Shown in pieces: positions 43,752-56,118 of a stretch of DNA of 64,000 nucleotides. This DNA comes from Erigeron canadensis (lineage: Eukaryota; Streptophyta; Magnoliopsida; Asterales; Asteraceae). Where the stretch lies: NCBI RefSeq assembly GCF_010389155.1, contig NC_057761.1:17920501-17984500 (forward strand), read 5' to 3'. The notes beneath the pieces are model-generated. The model did not search any database. It was not told the DNA's origin and saw only the letters and a list, made by a program, of their open reading frames with translations. Every line of letters begins with the position of its first letter. Within the stretch, counting starts at the first letter, position 1. Position numbers and translations under genes: made by a program.

Positions 43752-46700
43752 TTAACCGACTTTAGGTACCCACTTGAAGACGGGTCCTTTGTGGTTAGTT
43801 AACACAGGTAGAGTATATAACTTAGAAATTGCATTCAAACATGTTTTAGAATCAACATAAGCATTAACAAGCACATCATCAATAAGCACATTTGGATAAA
43901 AAGTACGAACATTCACACATGAATTAAAAGTAACATGTCTATCAGCATTCAAACCATGCACACGAGAACAAGAATTAACATTGTTTACAACATCACAAGG
44001 CCTAGCCTTGGCACCATTAACATTGTTTAACACAGAGGACTTAAAAGATAAATTGTTTGACTCAACAGAAACATGCTTCTTCTTACTACCAGCTTTTCTC
44101 CTTTGTCTTTTCTTCTTTTTCTCAACATTAGTGAACTTAGGTACTAACAACTTTGCTACCCATTTAGTATCACTATTTATGCTCTTTCCACCTGTTAAAT
44201 TGACACTAAGAAGATTAGAACGAGGGTTTTGAAGCACTTTTATCTTTTTAGACTCTTTTGGAGGTGCGGAAACTTCTTGTTTCTTAGGTTTATCATGAGA
44301 AAACCAGTCATATCTATCCCTATACCTAGTTGCACAATTAGAAGTGTACCTAGTCAGCAAAACTGAGCTAGAATTAGACACTTTAGGTAATGAACTAGAT
44401 TGAGAGTTAGACGAAGAAATATTTGGATTGATTTTCAGAAGTTTCACTTTGTCGTACTTGATTTTGGGAATGGTCTCAACTTGTTTGGTTTTGACATGCT
44501 TATCCGGGGTAGAACACTTTGTTTCTATCTTAATGGTTTTTGTGACGGTCTTTGGTTTAGTCTTGACGAGTTTGGAAATAACTCGTTTCTTTGAATAATA
44601 TGAAGTTGGAACTTTGGAAAATGGTTTTTGAGATTCTTCTTTTGTTTCAACCTTGATTTTGGTAGATTCAATCTTTTTTTCAGTTTCAGAATCAAAAACA
44701 TATTCTCCCTCCATGATTTTATCAAAATCATTTTTAGTGAAAAGTTTCACTGGAGAAAGTTTTGAAAAATCAGGAATCTTAGTTTCCAACTTCACATCAT
44801 GGGTAGTCTCAGGAATTTGGTCGACTTGAACTGACACATCTTTGGTCTCACAAGAAATGTGAGTAGAAGTATCAACACCTATACTAGCACTAAGCTTAGG
44901 GTGAACAACTAACTCATCAAGATTATCACAAGTGAAAAACTTATAGAAGTACCATATCAAAACTAAACTATGCGCAAGTTCGTCATTAGATAAATCATAT
45001 TGCACATAATCATCAGCTATAACAGTAGCAGCATTTTGACATGAATATTCAAGAGAATCAGTCAAGGTTTGAGTGGAGGAATTTGTAGATGAAACACAAG
45101 TAGTCTGGGTAGAATGGTCTACTGAAGCACTTAGGTTAGTTTGAGTAGAAACATTCACACAAACTTTCTTGGTATCTACAACAATCAATTTATCCTCTGA
45201 ACTTTGATTTTGAGACTTGAGATGATCAATGACTTGTTGTTGAGAATCCACCTTTTGTTGTAAACCTTCTATTTATTTTTCCAAAATGTTGATGGAATAT
45301 ACATTTTAGTAGGTTTAGTTGAAGGACTGACAGATTCTTGGTTTTGAAAATTCGATGCAATTTCTTCCAATTTAAAAATTGAAGACTCTTTTGTTTTGTA
45401 TGAAGCATTTAGAGCATCGTAATTAACCAAAAATTCATCTTTTGGTTTCTTAACTTCATCGGTCTCAAATTCGTTATCCAATGGACGAATAAATTGTTGT
45501 ACCATACCAAGTCGAAGGAATTTTTCATCATACAAAGGTTCTATTTCATCCTTGGCTTTTTGCAATGGTTTGATATTCTCAAATCGCAACCCGAGAAGAA
45601 GATCATCTTTTGCAATTTTTGACTTGTTAAAATAGGCAGTGAAATCCAAGAGAGGGTTTTGTTCAACTTTATATAACTTCTCTTGATAGAAAAGTATATT
45701 CTTTTTAAATTCCTCAACTTGTTTTTCAAGATTTCCAATCTCAACGCCTTTTAGAAAACAAGTATGATTTAAGTCAGAAATCTTCCTTTCGAGTTCAACG
45801 TTGTTTGGTTTAGCTTCTTGAAGCTTCTTATTGAGAATATCAACATCCATTTGTCTAGCATTTGCTTGAAGCCATTCAGTGGTCTTTTGCTTGTAGTACT
45901 CATAGTTCCGCTTACGAGGTTGTTTGCAATCAATAGCAAAATGACCAGGAATACCACAATTGTAGCACTTTTTGTCAGATGCTTTACCCTTCTCAACAAC
46001 TTGTTTCTCATAGCCTTCTTTCTTTTCAATATGCTTTGATCCAGTTGATTCACCTTGTTCATAATTCTTGGAATGATAGTGTTCCTTCTTGGGAAATGCA
46101 CTTGTTGAAGAAGTGCGGAGATTGTTATTTGTAGGCCTCGCTTTGTAGAACTTTTTCTTGAAATGTTTGGTTACCGCGGCAAGAGCTTGATATAGTTCAT
46201 CTGAAACACCATCTCTTGTAGCCATTATATCATCTCCCTCCTCAACAGATGAAGAAACAACTACCATTTGCCTTTTAAGGGCTTCAGAAACCTTCTTTTC
46301 AACAATCAATGCCAAAGGATCAGAAGATACAACATCTGGCATTTTGTTTGATGAAGCTTTGTTTAGAACTTGATGTTCATTGAGTTTGAATGATTCATGA
46401 AGATTATGGATGGAGAACTTGGCCAGATTTTGATGTTGCTTAATCTGTGTTCCATAATCTTCCCATTCAGGACCAAGAGCTTTGATGAATTTGATGTTTA
46501 ACTCAATCTCTGATTTGTTGACATTGTTCTTCCTAAGTTCATTTATGACATTGCAGAATCTACAGTAGACAGCCTCTAGAGATTCACTTGGCAATTTGCT
46601 GAAGTTGTCAAACTCAGTCAACACATTTGTCAATCTTATTGTTGAAGTCGGATCAGATCCTTCCATTTGTCATGCCACCTCATCCCATATCTCCCTCTGT

Positions 46701-47006
46701 ATCATAAGAATCAATAGAACCATAGATTTCATCTGGTAGTGCTTTGTATAAGCATGATCTAGCTCTGTTATCTAGAGCTGTTCGATCTTTTTATTCAGCA
46801 TTCAAAAGATCAAGAGTGAATATTGCATCGGTAGTGGGATGGCGATGAACTGCAAGTCCATTAAGAATGGAATCTTTAAGAAGGTGACCATTTGGTTGAC
46901 ATTCCACATAGTCCATAAATCTTTTCTTCCATAGTCCATATGAACCACGGTAGAGAACTGGAGGTCTTGTATCTGAACCCAATGCCAATGCTTCACGAGA
47001 AGCCAT
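43752..47006 (-). pseudogene. gag: E3 gag with long extension, broken
   Basis: Same architecture and same breaks as E2: MASREALALGSD start (47006), TAA after LLNAE (46791), frame disturbance near 46700, zinc knuckle, the 520-bp deletion, a TAA near 45273, and the final 499-codon frame (45251-43752), which appears identical in protein sequence to E2 18850-17351. A one-base deletion near 45283 is specific to E3. Confidence 0.92.
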
Positions 47007-48207
47007 TTAAAAGAGATTTGATTTGAAACTTGAATGGAATAAGAGTTGAAGAAAAACAGAAAAATGAAACGATCTTGGTTGAAGATCGTTTTGGGCAAGT
47101 TCGTCTTAGAAGATCGTCCTAGTATGAAAGAAGTGAAACGATTTTGAAGATAATCGTTTTGGAGAATTTGAGTGGAATTTGGTTAAGTATGAGATGAAAT
47201 TGAAATTGAATTAAAGGAATTGAAAATGAAAATTGAGAAATTAAAGACTCGGAAATGAAACGATCTTGTTTAAGATCGTTTTAGAATTTTGAAGAAAAAA
47301 AATGAAACGGTCTTGTGATGAAGATCGTCTTGAAGTACTGTGAAATTTTCTAAGTAGTTTTTGAAAAATTTGACATAGTTTCAGTATGACTTTGGAAGGA
47401 ATGAACTTGAGCAAAACCAATCAAGAATGATCAGTTACCCAGGAAGTGAGTGATTCTCAATCACAACAACTTCAATTAAACAAACACACCAACTTTTAAC
47501 AGACACTGAGACGATCTTAGGCAAGATCGTCCTAGAGTCAGGTAACTGAGACGATCTTGGCAAGATCGTCTTAGTTTTCTGTCTTAATTTTCAAAGTAAA
47601 CCACTTTGAATTGACCAAAACCAATCCTTACAGATTAGTTAGCCACAATCAATACTTCACACCACAACCACTTGCTAGAACGATCTTGTGAAGATCGTCC
47701 TACAAGCCACAACACACAGAGTATGAATGAATGAAGATTCAAGCACTGAGACGATCTGCAGAAGATCGTCCTAGTGAGAATCATCCTGAGATCTTCTTCA
47801 ACACATCAGTTTTCAAAAACTCCATTGATGACTTTTAAAACATCAATATCTTTCAAATTACTTGGAGTTAGAACGTGAAATCACTTGCAAAACGTTTATA
47901 GTCACGTTTGCAACAAATCCTTAAACAAAATTCAGCTAAAAACACAACATAATCAAAATCCAAAATTTGAGTACCAAAATCTAAATATTCAATCTCGAGT
48001 TCTAGATTGAATTGGAACTTGAAACTTAACAGGATTATGTTTTAAGCTATAAGGAATCTAAATTTGAACAAAAATTGATGATTTTATGTGATTTAAACGA
48101 TGAAAAATGATGAAACAGGGGACGGTATGAAAAACGGTTTGTGAATTTGATTTTTGATGAAATTGAGATCAAAAACAGTTATGGATCGATATCAAAGTGA
48201 TGTTTTT
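47007..48207 (-). other. E3 leader with ACGATCT palindrome array
   Basis: Matches the E2 leader with about 1-2% difference. Palindromes include about 47067-47094, 47256-47281, 47508-47535, 47546-47572, 47678-47702 and 47750-47773. The small loop hairpin is AATCT-GTAA-GGATT on the minus strand, near 47624-47637. Confidence 0.85.
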
Positions 48208-48218
48208 CTCTGATACCA
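48208..48218 (-). other. E3 primer binding site, initiator tRNA-Met
   Basis: TGGTATCAGAG on the minus strand, two bases after the LTR. Confidence 0.93.
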
Positions 48219-48220
48219 CA

Positions 48221-48558
48221 TGTAATAACACGATTTCTGCTCTGGATTCGATCTCAACAATGGCGGATGTAAGTGTGTGTGTTCTTGGTGTGTTTAGTGT
48301 GTGTATTGAGAGTGTGTGTGTGTGTGTGTGTTTGAGACGGACTAAGGTGTGTGTATTATGAGAGTTGTTCTTAAAATAGTTATATGTACATGTATATATA
48401 TGATGCGTAAGGAATGAGGAGTATTTACACTATAAGTCCTTACACATGCTAAATTTTATATTTAGCTCCTTATCCTTAGTTATCATATATCTATGATTTA
48501 ACAACAAGTAACTCCACAATCTTAATTACAATTTATCACTATTTTTGGATTTCTAACA
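48221..48558 (-). repeat. 5' LTR of E3 (right side)
   Basis: Full-length 338-bp LTR, TGTAATAACACG...TTTCTAACA on the plus strand, followed by the CAAAC target duplication. Confidence 0.93.
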
Positions 48559-51328
48559 CAAACATGCTTCACGTTATTCTTAATTATAGGTCCTAAACGT
48601 GATAATGAGTTATTTATTTTATTTAATATGATAGAGTTGGTCGAGTTATTATTTGACTAACAAAATGTTTAAGCCTAAAGCTGTTGATTACGATTTGGTT
48701 GACACCAAAAATTATAAAACATCATCAGAAATAAATTATAAGAAGCTATCCACTAAAAGTGTAAAAGACTAAAAGTGAGGGGTTATCTTTAATAAAATTA
48801 GTAAAGATGGCAATTAAGTGTAAAGATTATATTGGACTAATATAACTTATGATTATGTATATGTATCCGTGAGGGGCGGTATGCCATAGAAAAAATACAT
48901 ATATTATTAAGTTTGATAGGGTTTGAGAGTGAGGTGCCATATGCCGTCGTACGAACCCAAAAGATATGATGAATGGAGAGAATGACACTTATTAATATGA
49001 AATTGTTGGTCTCATCTTTGGTTAGAAGTCACTACCATATGTGAACCCGATAGTACATTGATGTCGTTAGAACTTATTGAGCGAGAACGAGTGTTAGCAA
49101 TGATGGACGTTGCTTATTCATTCAATACGCTCTCTTGAAGATGCTTAAAGTCAATTGTCATATGGTTTACGCGATAAGACACAAAGATTGCTATTGATAT
49201 CGTTATGTTGAGAAATACGCAAAACAAGATCAGGGAGTCTATGTTGATACAGACACTAAGACGAGTTTTTCATCGGTGTTTTCGTGGTGTGGTTTATGGG
49301 GTCAAGCTTGCTTCTTTATAAGGTATAGCTCGTTCAAAAATGATATCATATTGTTAGTAAAATCGCAAGTGCGAGACGGGCTGGGCTGGTCGCGATCTAG
49401 TGTCAAAATAGATTTGTGGTATTTTCGTAGTGGTGTCGTCCACGTTAATTATTTTAGTAGATAAGATGAATAGAAATTTCCATGTTTTAATCTAATAAAG
49501 ACTTATAAGTTTTGAATGAAATCATGGAAAAGATGATCAGGCTGCTGTGTAGAATAAAAAATACCTGAATTGGCTTGCATCATGAGTGATATGTAATTGA
49601 AGTTGGGATTCATGCAAGGACGTACAATATATATGTGATTCACATAGATGAGTCTTTTAATATTGTAAGTCTTGAAATAAGAATATTAGTTACATAGTCA
49701 TAATAGGTGGATGATTAAACTAGATAATTAATAAAGTACTTATAATATTATATATTATTGGTGATTATAGGTGTCAGACCACAGCAGGATTCGATAAAGG
49801 ATCTTTATCTATGCTAAGGTAAGATAACATCTTTTATCACATGAGGGATAACAAAACATAGTTTTTCATAAGTTAACTTCCCCAAATGAATGCTTGTATG
49901 CTTGTATGTATTCGGGAATGTATGGGAGGTTACTATGGGGTTGATTATGACTACCATTGATTATATATAAATGTTAAGCTTATGCATGCTATGACGAAAT
50001 GATAATATGTATATGTTATGATGAAAGGTATATGATGTAAAGATATGACGATGTTATGTTATGACGATATGATGTTATTATGTGAATATGATATGATCAC
50101 GAATGTATTTCAAGTGATTATTTGCATGGCTTGAACACCTAGTCACTAGACTTTTATAGGTTTGCCATGACACGTGCACGATTAAGGGCCCTAAAGTAAA
50201 GAACAATGTATGCGATTAGTTTAGGTGAAAGTGCAACCTAAGCTAATATAAAGTAAAGAAAGATACATGTGATTAGTTTAGGTGAAAGTGTAGCTTAAGG
50301 TAATATAATAAATAAGTCCGATCTCAAGCATATGTAAAGTCTTGTGTTAAGCTTAACCCATGCTAGTTCTTCGGAGCTAGTGTGTACGTGGTCACGTGGT
50401 GTGGGAATCTAGATACCTCCCCGTGACATAGTTATGTTTGAGTGTATCCGGGTGGAGTAACTAACCACTACACGCGCAAAGTTCAAACGGTATACTCAGT
50501 TGGATCGACTTTGTCTTTCCTTAAGGACTACGATGGACCACCGTAAGGTCTACCCATCAAGTCGGGTGTGAGGATCCCATGTAAGGTCTTATGACCACTT
50601 ACACACCACCCCACATCCCTAAGTATGTGTGGCTTATGTTAATAGCCTACGTCTAAGCAAAAGAAAAGTAAAGAAATAGAGAAAGAAAGTAAAGAAAGAA
50701 AAGAAAAAAAAGACGAAAAGTAATGCTTTGTGATGTTAGGCACAATTAGGACTACGATGGATCCTAATGTGATAATTTATATATGTTACTATAATGATGA
50801 TTATATGCTATTGTTAAAGTTTGTTGTGAAAGACACCATAGTAATGTGGTGATCTTAAAGTGTTGCGATGGTTATGTGATATTAACAACTATAAAATCTT
50901 TTTGTTAATATAAGATGAAATGGCAATGTTTTTATAACTCATGTTATCTTACTTAGCTGTTAAAGCTAACACTTGCTCTTTTGAAAAACGTTGTTCCCTC
51001 AGGTTGAGCTAATGAAAGACTTAGCTTGGTGAGGCGGGTAGTTGCTATGAAGAAGACATTTAGTTTTCGCGTTTAGTCATTTATGCTAGCCTTAATGATG
51101 ATCGGCTACTTTTAATACTTTTAGGTATTGTTTATATTGGCATTTATGTTGGTGCCAAATCTGGATTATCTTATACTATTTTAATGATATGTATGTTGTA
51201 ACACCACTTTTATAAATGAACCATCCATTAAGGGTTAGTTATGTTTTAATGATTCTGTTTTCCGCATTTCTAAACGCCGTTAGGCAAAAGTTTTTGAAAA
51301 TCCAGATTTTAAAATGACAGGTGTTACA

Positions 51329-51473
51329 TTTATTAAAAAAATAAAATAAATTAATCGTACCGACAGATATTTTCGGTAATACCGATAATACTGGTAATAT
51401 TGGAATTTGTTTTGGTTTTTAAAACATTGCTTGTTGCTGATTATCAATTGTCTTTTTAACTTCTTTATTTATT
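51329..51473. other. Short AT-rich spacer
   Basis: No feature seen; it contains alternating GGTAAT/ACCGATA words. Confidence 0.5.
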
Positions 51474-51780
51474 GGGATAATGACATACGAATGTAACCAC
51501 CTATGACAAAATGGTTATGTAATGTAGTGATCTAATTGGGTGACTATGTAATGTATGTACCTATGTTTTTTTGGCTATATGTAAAATATGTACGGACCTT
51601 ACATAGTATAGGAAAAAAAAAGTAATACATAGGTCATTACATTGATTGACCTAAATAAAAATGTCCTTACATAGTATAGCCTAAAAAACATAGGCGCATA
51701 CATTACATAGACACCTAACTAGGATACTACATTACATAACCATTTTCTCATAGGTGGTTACATTCGTATGCCATTATCCC
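51474..51780. mobile_element. Foldback MITE, Mutator-like
   Basis: 307 bp with long inverted arms: the left GGGATAATGACATACGAATG and the complement of the right end agree over at least 90 bp with few mismatches. The flanks carry a 9-bp direct repeat TTATTTATT (51465-51473 and 51781-51789), the length typical of Mutator-like transposition. No coding capacity. It sits about 450 bp upstream of the methyltransferase start codon. Confidence 0.82.
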
Positions 51781-51789
51781 TTATTTATT

Positions 51790-52230
51790 TTATAAAATTG
51801 ATTTTTTTTTCTTTTTCCCTTTTTCTTTTACTTACCATGTGTGTGAGAGAAAATTTTCTCTCCTAACGGTCGGCTCTCTCTCTAGATCTTCATCTAGATC
51901 TAGATTTTTCTCTCTCTAGATTTGAGATCTAGATCCGAGATCGAGCAAAATCCGTTGAGAAACTTTTACAAAGGTTAAGTCATGGGTCGGAGGTCCTTTT
52001 CACTTCAGTGGATTTAGAAGTAGTCACTCTGCTTTTGTGTGGGAGTTCCCCCATACCTCGGCTTACCCTTGTTTCCCTCGGCTTACCCTTGTTTCCCTTG
52101 TTTCCCTTTACTCTGGTTAGATAATTCAAGCAATTAATTAATCAATCCCCAATTTTCAACCAACACCATTGGAGATCACAACCCTCTTCATCTTCTGTCC
52201 ACTCAATCTCATTCATCTCAACATTCCAAA
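51790..52230 (+). promoter_or_regulatory. Probable promoter and 5' leader of the methyltransferase gene
   Basis: CT-rich stretches (51840-51930, with AGATCTAGAT-type repeats) and a small tandem repeat of CGGCTTACCCTTGTTTCCC (52060-52110) precede the ORF. CT-rich leaders are common in plant genes. I see no secure TATA box or start site. Confidence 0.4.
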
Positions 52231-52908
52231 ATGGAAAAACACATTGAAAATTTCATAAAAAAAATCTCATACTTATCACTAACCCTCGCCACACTAACTC
52301 TCCTCCTCTCAATCTTCTTTTTCCAAACACCCCCACAAAATTGCCTCAACCAAATCACAAACCATCCAAAAACATCATGCGACGCATCCCACAGACGCAT
52401 TACAACAATCTCCAAAAAAAACCACCGTATTTGGTCCACAAACACATGGCGCAAATCCGTACGTTCCTACACAACAATCTTCAATGGCCTAAACATCATT
52501 TCAAACAACACCCGTGTGTTAATTGTGTCTGCAGGCGGCGGGCAGCCGGTAATGGCATTGAAAGAGCTGGGAATTGTGGATGTTATGGGTGTCGAGTTAG
52601 TCGATTCTCCGCCGTTGGTAAGGCGGGCTGATCCGCATAATTTGCCTTTTTTTGATCGGGTTTTTGATTTGGTGTTTAGTGGGCATTTGGGTCAGGCATT
52701 GTTTCCGGGCCGGTATGTTGGGGAAATGGAAAGGAGTGTTAGAATTGGTGGGATGATTGTTGTGTGTGTGGAAGTATTTGGGGATAGTGAAGTGAAGAAT
52801 GTGATGACGTTGTTTAGAAAATCGGAGTTTTTGGAAGTTAGGAATGTAACGTTGATGAGATCGAAGATGACGATGGTTGTTGCTAAAAGGATTAAAAATG
52901 GTTCTTGA
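52231..52908 (+). CDS. Membrane-anchored SAM-dependent methyltransferase-like protein
   Basis: An intronless 225-codon ORF starting in a good plant context (AAAATGG). Residues 14-31 (YLSLTLATLTLLLSIFFF) form one membrane anchor near the N terminus. Residues 96-150 give a class I methyltransferase core: VLIVSAGGGQPVMAL is the glycine-rich SAM-binding loop, E122 in GVELVD is the usual acidic ribose contact, and ADPHNLPFFDRVFDLVFS matches the motif II region with its HNLPF signature. Residues 172-219 complete the strands (GGMIVVCVEVFG, VTLMRSKMTMVVAK). This fits the small plant SAM methyltransferase superfamily proteins of unknown substrate. Compared with ordinary class I enzymes (over 250 residues) it is short. 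The N-terminal half is AC-rich and the C-terminal half GT-rich, an odd shift within one frame. Confidence 0.85.
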   Translation: MEKHIENFIKKISYLSLTLATLTLLLSIFFFQTPPQNCLNQITNHPKTSCDASHRRITTISKKNHRIWSTNTWRKSVRSYTTIFNGLNIISNNTRVLIVSAGGGQPVMALKELGIVDVMGVELVDSPPLVRRADPHNLPFFDRVFDLVFSGHLGQALFPGRYVGEMERSVRIGGMIVVCVEVFGDSEVKNVMTLFRKSEFLEVRNVTLMRSKMTMVVAKRIKNGS

Positions 52909-53340
52909 GGTTTTTATGGAGGTGAAATAATGTGTATGTGAAGCCTATTGTAAATTATGATTTAGCTTTTCAATATATCATGTTATTTGTTGTGGACTTG
53001 TAGATGGTTATTAATGTATATAGTCAATGTTCATTGCAGTCTTGTTTGGGTGATTATGAGTTTTTCATAGCTTCTAGGCAGGACTTTGTTATGTTTTCTA
53101 ACGTGTTATAGAATGGTCAGCTTATGCTTGGATGTCTGTTTTGGAAGTGATAGGTGAAATAGGATAATCAAACCTACTACAGCTGAGAACATTTTGAGCT
53201 AAAGAGACCTATATTATGTAGACTAAGAAACTTGATATTCATCTAAAGGTTAGTGTCACATTGTAACTAGCATTCGGCTAACTTGAGTTGGGTCCAGACA
53301 GGCCCCTATTGGTGCAGACCTTGATCTTGAGTGCGGTTTT

Positions 53341-53475
53341 ATTGGTTGGGTGTAATTGTGCTGTGATGTGGAAATGGTGGCTTAAATGAAGTTATCATAT
53401 TGTTTTGGATAATAGGATTTTTCTCAGTCCAGAAAGCAACACTGATGGGATCAAAAGTAACTATGATCTTCAGCA
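53341..53475 (+). pseudogene. Degraded copy of the methyltransferase gene 3' end
   Basis: Translating around 53400-53465 gives KATLMGSKVTMIF, which lines up with NVTLMRSKMTMVV near the C terminus of the gene; the preceding 60 bases also align with the GGMIVVCVEVFG region at DNA level. No open frame is preserved across it. Confidence 0.65.
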
Positions 53476-54238
53476 TAAAGATTATCTTTCATGAAGATTT
53501 AGAGCTAACGTCTATGTAAGTTCACTTTAAATTATGCTGTTGCTTGTCATTTTATTGTTTCTAGACGATTTTAATGTTTATATTACAACAATTCTTATCA
53601 AGTTTCAGCCGTCATTCTATGTTCGCTTGATTATGTGTTTTAATAGATGCTAAGTGATCACATTATGTTTTTGATATCAAAAGTCACTGGTGTTTAGATC
53701 AATATCATGATCTTAATGAAATCTGGTTGGTAGTGTGTGTTTCGTAAGTGATAATGTGAACTTGGATAATCAATAACTTATAATAAAACATGGCTGCAAA
53801 TGGATATTCACAGTTTCTCTGCTGCTTAAAGTTGGAATAATCGCTTTTGAAGGTGTTGAACTATTAGTAAATTATATATGTAAAAAACTACTCGACAATG
53901 TGATAATACCCTCTTGGACTCCTAACTATCAAATGAAGTTGTACTGTAATAAGCTTGATTTTGTTGGATAAAGATCGTTTTGTGGAGATGAGACCTCTAA
54001 TAGAGCTTAAGATGCCTTTGCGGTTAATGTCCTCTATGGCTGTTCCACTTCATTAAAGTAGTGACATCCTGAAAGTAGGTCCTCTTTTTGAGTTACAAAT
54101 TGGTCACACGGGCACACAGGGTTCTAGGAGGTATTTGGGTTACTGTCCACAGATTCTTGTGCGAATTTGAGATCCTGGAAGGGTATATGCATCACATGGT
54201 TACAAATCTGTGCATGTCAAACTTCCAACAGGGCTGGG

Positions 54239-54657
54239 TGATACGTACCTATCCCATAATAGGCTCGTATCATGCCCTAAGCTAGGTGTAGAACTCACTC
54301 CCCAAAGCTAGCTCAATGGAGGAGGGGACACCTAGGCTTATAAAGCACCAACCAATCCCATACTTGGCTGATGTGGGATCATATCGATACCCCACCCTTT
54401 GAAGAGCCAACGTCCTCGTTGGTCACGGTTGGCACCCTTCTCCTTGGGCCCAAGCCACCACTCCAAGCTCGTTGAAACCTCAAAAGGTAGGGCTAGCTCT
54501 GATACCAATTGATACGTACCCATCCCATAATAGGCTCGTATCATGCACTAAGCTAGGTGTAGAACTCACTCCCAAAAGCTAGCTCAAAGGAGGAGGGGAC
54601 ACCTAGACTTATAAACCACCAACCAATTCCATACTTGGCCTATGTGGGATCATATCA
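54239..54657 (-). mobile_element. TRIM (terminal-repeat retrotransposon in miniature)
   Basis: 419 bp with two LTRs of about 148 bp (54239-54386 and 54510-54657, TGATACGTACC...ATATCA) and the target duplication CTGGG (54234-54238 and 54658-54662). Between them, on the minus strand, are an exact iMet primer site TGGTATCAGAGC (54496-54507) and a purine tract AAAGGGTGGGG. No coding sequence; it moves only with enzymes from other elements. The LTRs differ at about ten positions. Confidence 0.92.
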
Positions 54658-55802
54658 CTGGGCTATCTTAAGACAGTTTCAGACACAGCAACAAGTCATT
54701 TAGGGAGAAAGGTTCTTACGTTAGAGACTGTAATTTCAGTCTCACATGTGACGCTACCTTATCTATGGATAGAATTTTGACAAAGTTTGTTAAAAGTAAA
54801 TCATACTTGAAGCAAGTAAATCAAACTTGAAGCATTCAAAATAGCTGTTTGACCCGTTACCAAACATACTTTGACCTGTCCAATTTTGCCAACTTTTTTC
54901 CAGACTTGATCTCCAGTGTGGTTTTACTGGATGATAAGACATGGTGAGATTCTTCAAGCATAGTCCTTTCTTTCATCAATTCTGCTAAAACTTTTATTCA
55001 AGCTTGGAAATGTTTATCTAAAGAATTCACGCACAACAGGCAACTTTATAAAACACAGAGTTATCTAAACACTCATAGTAATTTCAAGCACAGTTACCCA
55101 TGTAACAAAACTATAATTTACAGAAATCTGCAACTATGCAGATGCAAAACACAAAAAGGCAAATTGAAGAAAAGAGCGCAAACCTGTTATTGTTTTTTTT
55201 TTTTATCTAGACATGCCAACTGTCAAATGAAGTTGTACAGTAATAAGTTTGATATTGTTGGAGAAAGATCATTTTGTGGGTATGAGACCTCTATCAGAGC
55301 TTATAATGTCTCGTGCAGTTAGAGTCATTTATGGCAATTCCACTTAATTAATGTAGTGACATCATGAAACTAGGTCCACTTTTTGAATTATCGGTTACAT
55401 GGGCACACTAAGGTTCTCGAAGGTATTTGGGTTACTTTCTACAAACGTGCTTGTGCGAATTTTCGTGGTTATGAGTTTTTGTAGCTTCTAGGCTAGACTA
55501 TGTTAAGTTACCTAACATTATCATAATGTTATAGAACTGCTAGTTTATGTTTGGGTGTCTGTAATGAAAATAATAATGTGAAATTAGATCGTCCAAACTA
55601 CTGCAGTTGAAAATATTCCAAGTGAAACAGACCTATATTGTATTTGTAAACTAAGAAACTTGATTTTCACCTTAAGTTTAGTGTCACTTTGTAATCAGTG
55701 TTAACTGTTAACTAGACTTCCTATAGAGCTGGGCTAATTGAGTTGAGTCCAGACAGGCACCTATTGGTCCATACTCCATACCTTCATATCAAGTGGGGTT
55801 TT

Positions 55803-55930
55803 ATTGGTTTGGAGGTGTAATCGTGGTGTAATGGGGAAATGATGGTGTGAGTGAATCTTGTTTTGGGAAAAAGGAGTTTTCTCAATTCAGAAAAGCAACA
55901 CTGATGGGATCAAAAGTGACTATGATCTCC
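55803..55930 (+). pseudogene. Second degraded copy of the methyltransferase gene 3' end
   Basis: GCAACACTGATGGGATCAAA and flanking DNA match the fragment at 53341-53475 and, more weakly, the gene itself. It is frame-shifted. Shorter traces of the same word occur near 56636 and 58003. Confidence 0.6.
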
Positions 55931-56118
55931 AGTGTAGATTATCTTTCTTGAAGTTTTGGAGATGACGTCTATGTAAGTTCACTGTAAATTATGCTGTTGC
56001 TTGTCATGTTTTTATTCTAGATAATCTTAAACGTTTATATTACAACAATATTCATCAAGTTTCAGTCATTATTCTTCGTAATTGTGTTTGCTTGATTATG
56101 TGTTTTAATAGATACTAA

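Larger units (their letters stand above)
38487..48558 (-). mobile_element. Sirevirus-like copia element E3, nested in a gypsy-like LTR
   Basis: 10.1 kb bounded by LTRs (38487-38822 and 48221-48558) with target duplication CAAAC (38482-38486 and 48559-48563). The layout is as in E2 on the minus strand, but pol has two large deletions removing the RT catalytic centre and the integrase C-terminal part with the linker. Gag and leader are very close to E2. The outer end of the left LTR lacks the first five bases (TGTAA) of the LTR. It cannot supply its own enzymes. Confidence 0.93.
38336..51328 (+). repeat. Gypsy-like 3' LTR (about 2.9 kb), split by E3
   Basis: The LTR starts TGTAACAACCTGAATATT right after a polypurine tract and ends AATGACAGGTGTTACA at 51328; the two tips are imperfect inverted repeats. 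Its two pieces are 38336-38486 and 48564-51328, separated by E3 and its CAAAC duplication. Internal features include a GATTAGTTTAGGTGAAAGTG direct repeat (near 50214 and 50270) and the GGTGTGAGGATCCC block also seen near 4640. Size and ends fit a plant Ty3/gypsy element; no coding region remains to prove the family. Confidence 0.65.

Noticed and set aside
49276..49464. 62-codon ORF in the gypsy-like LTR
   Set aside because: Short, inside LTR DNA, no homology seen.
52218..52454. 78-codon ORF on the minus strand over the methyltransferase start
   Set aside because: It is a shadow of the real gene on the other strand and has no recognisable domain.
54496..54507. tRNA-Met gene piece, as at other TGGTATCAGAGC sites
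   Set aside because: Only the 12-base primer-site complement is present; no tRNA body or boxes.
54239..54657. Cassandra-type TRIM with 5S rRNA promoter
   Set aside because: I see no 5S-like internal promoter and the ends are TGATACG...ATATCA, not the Cassandra type.
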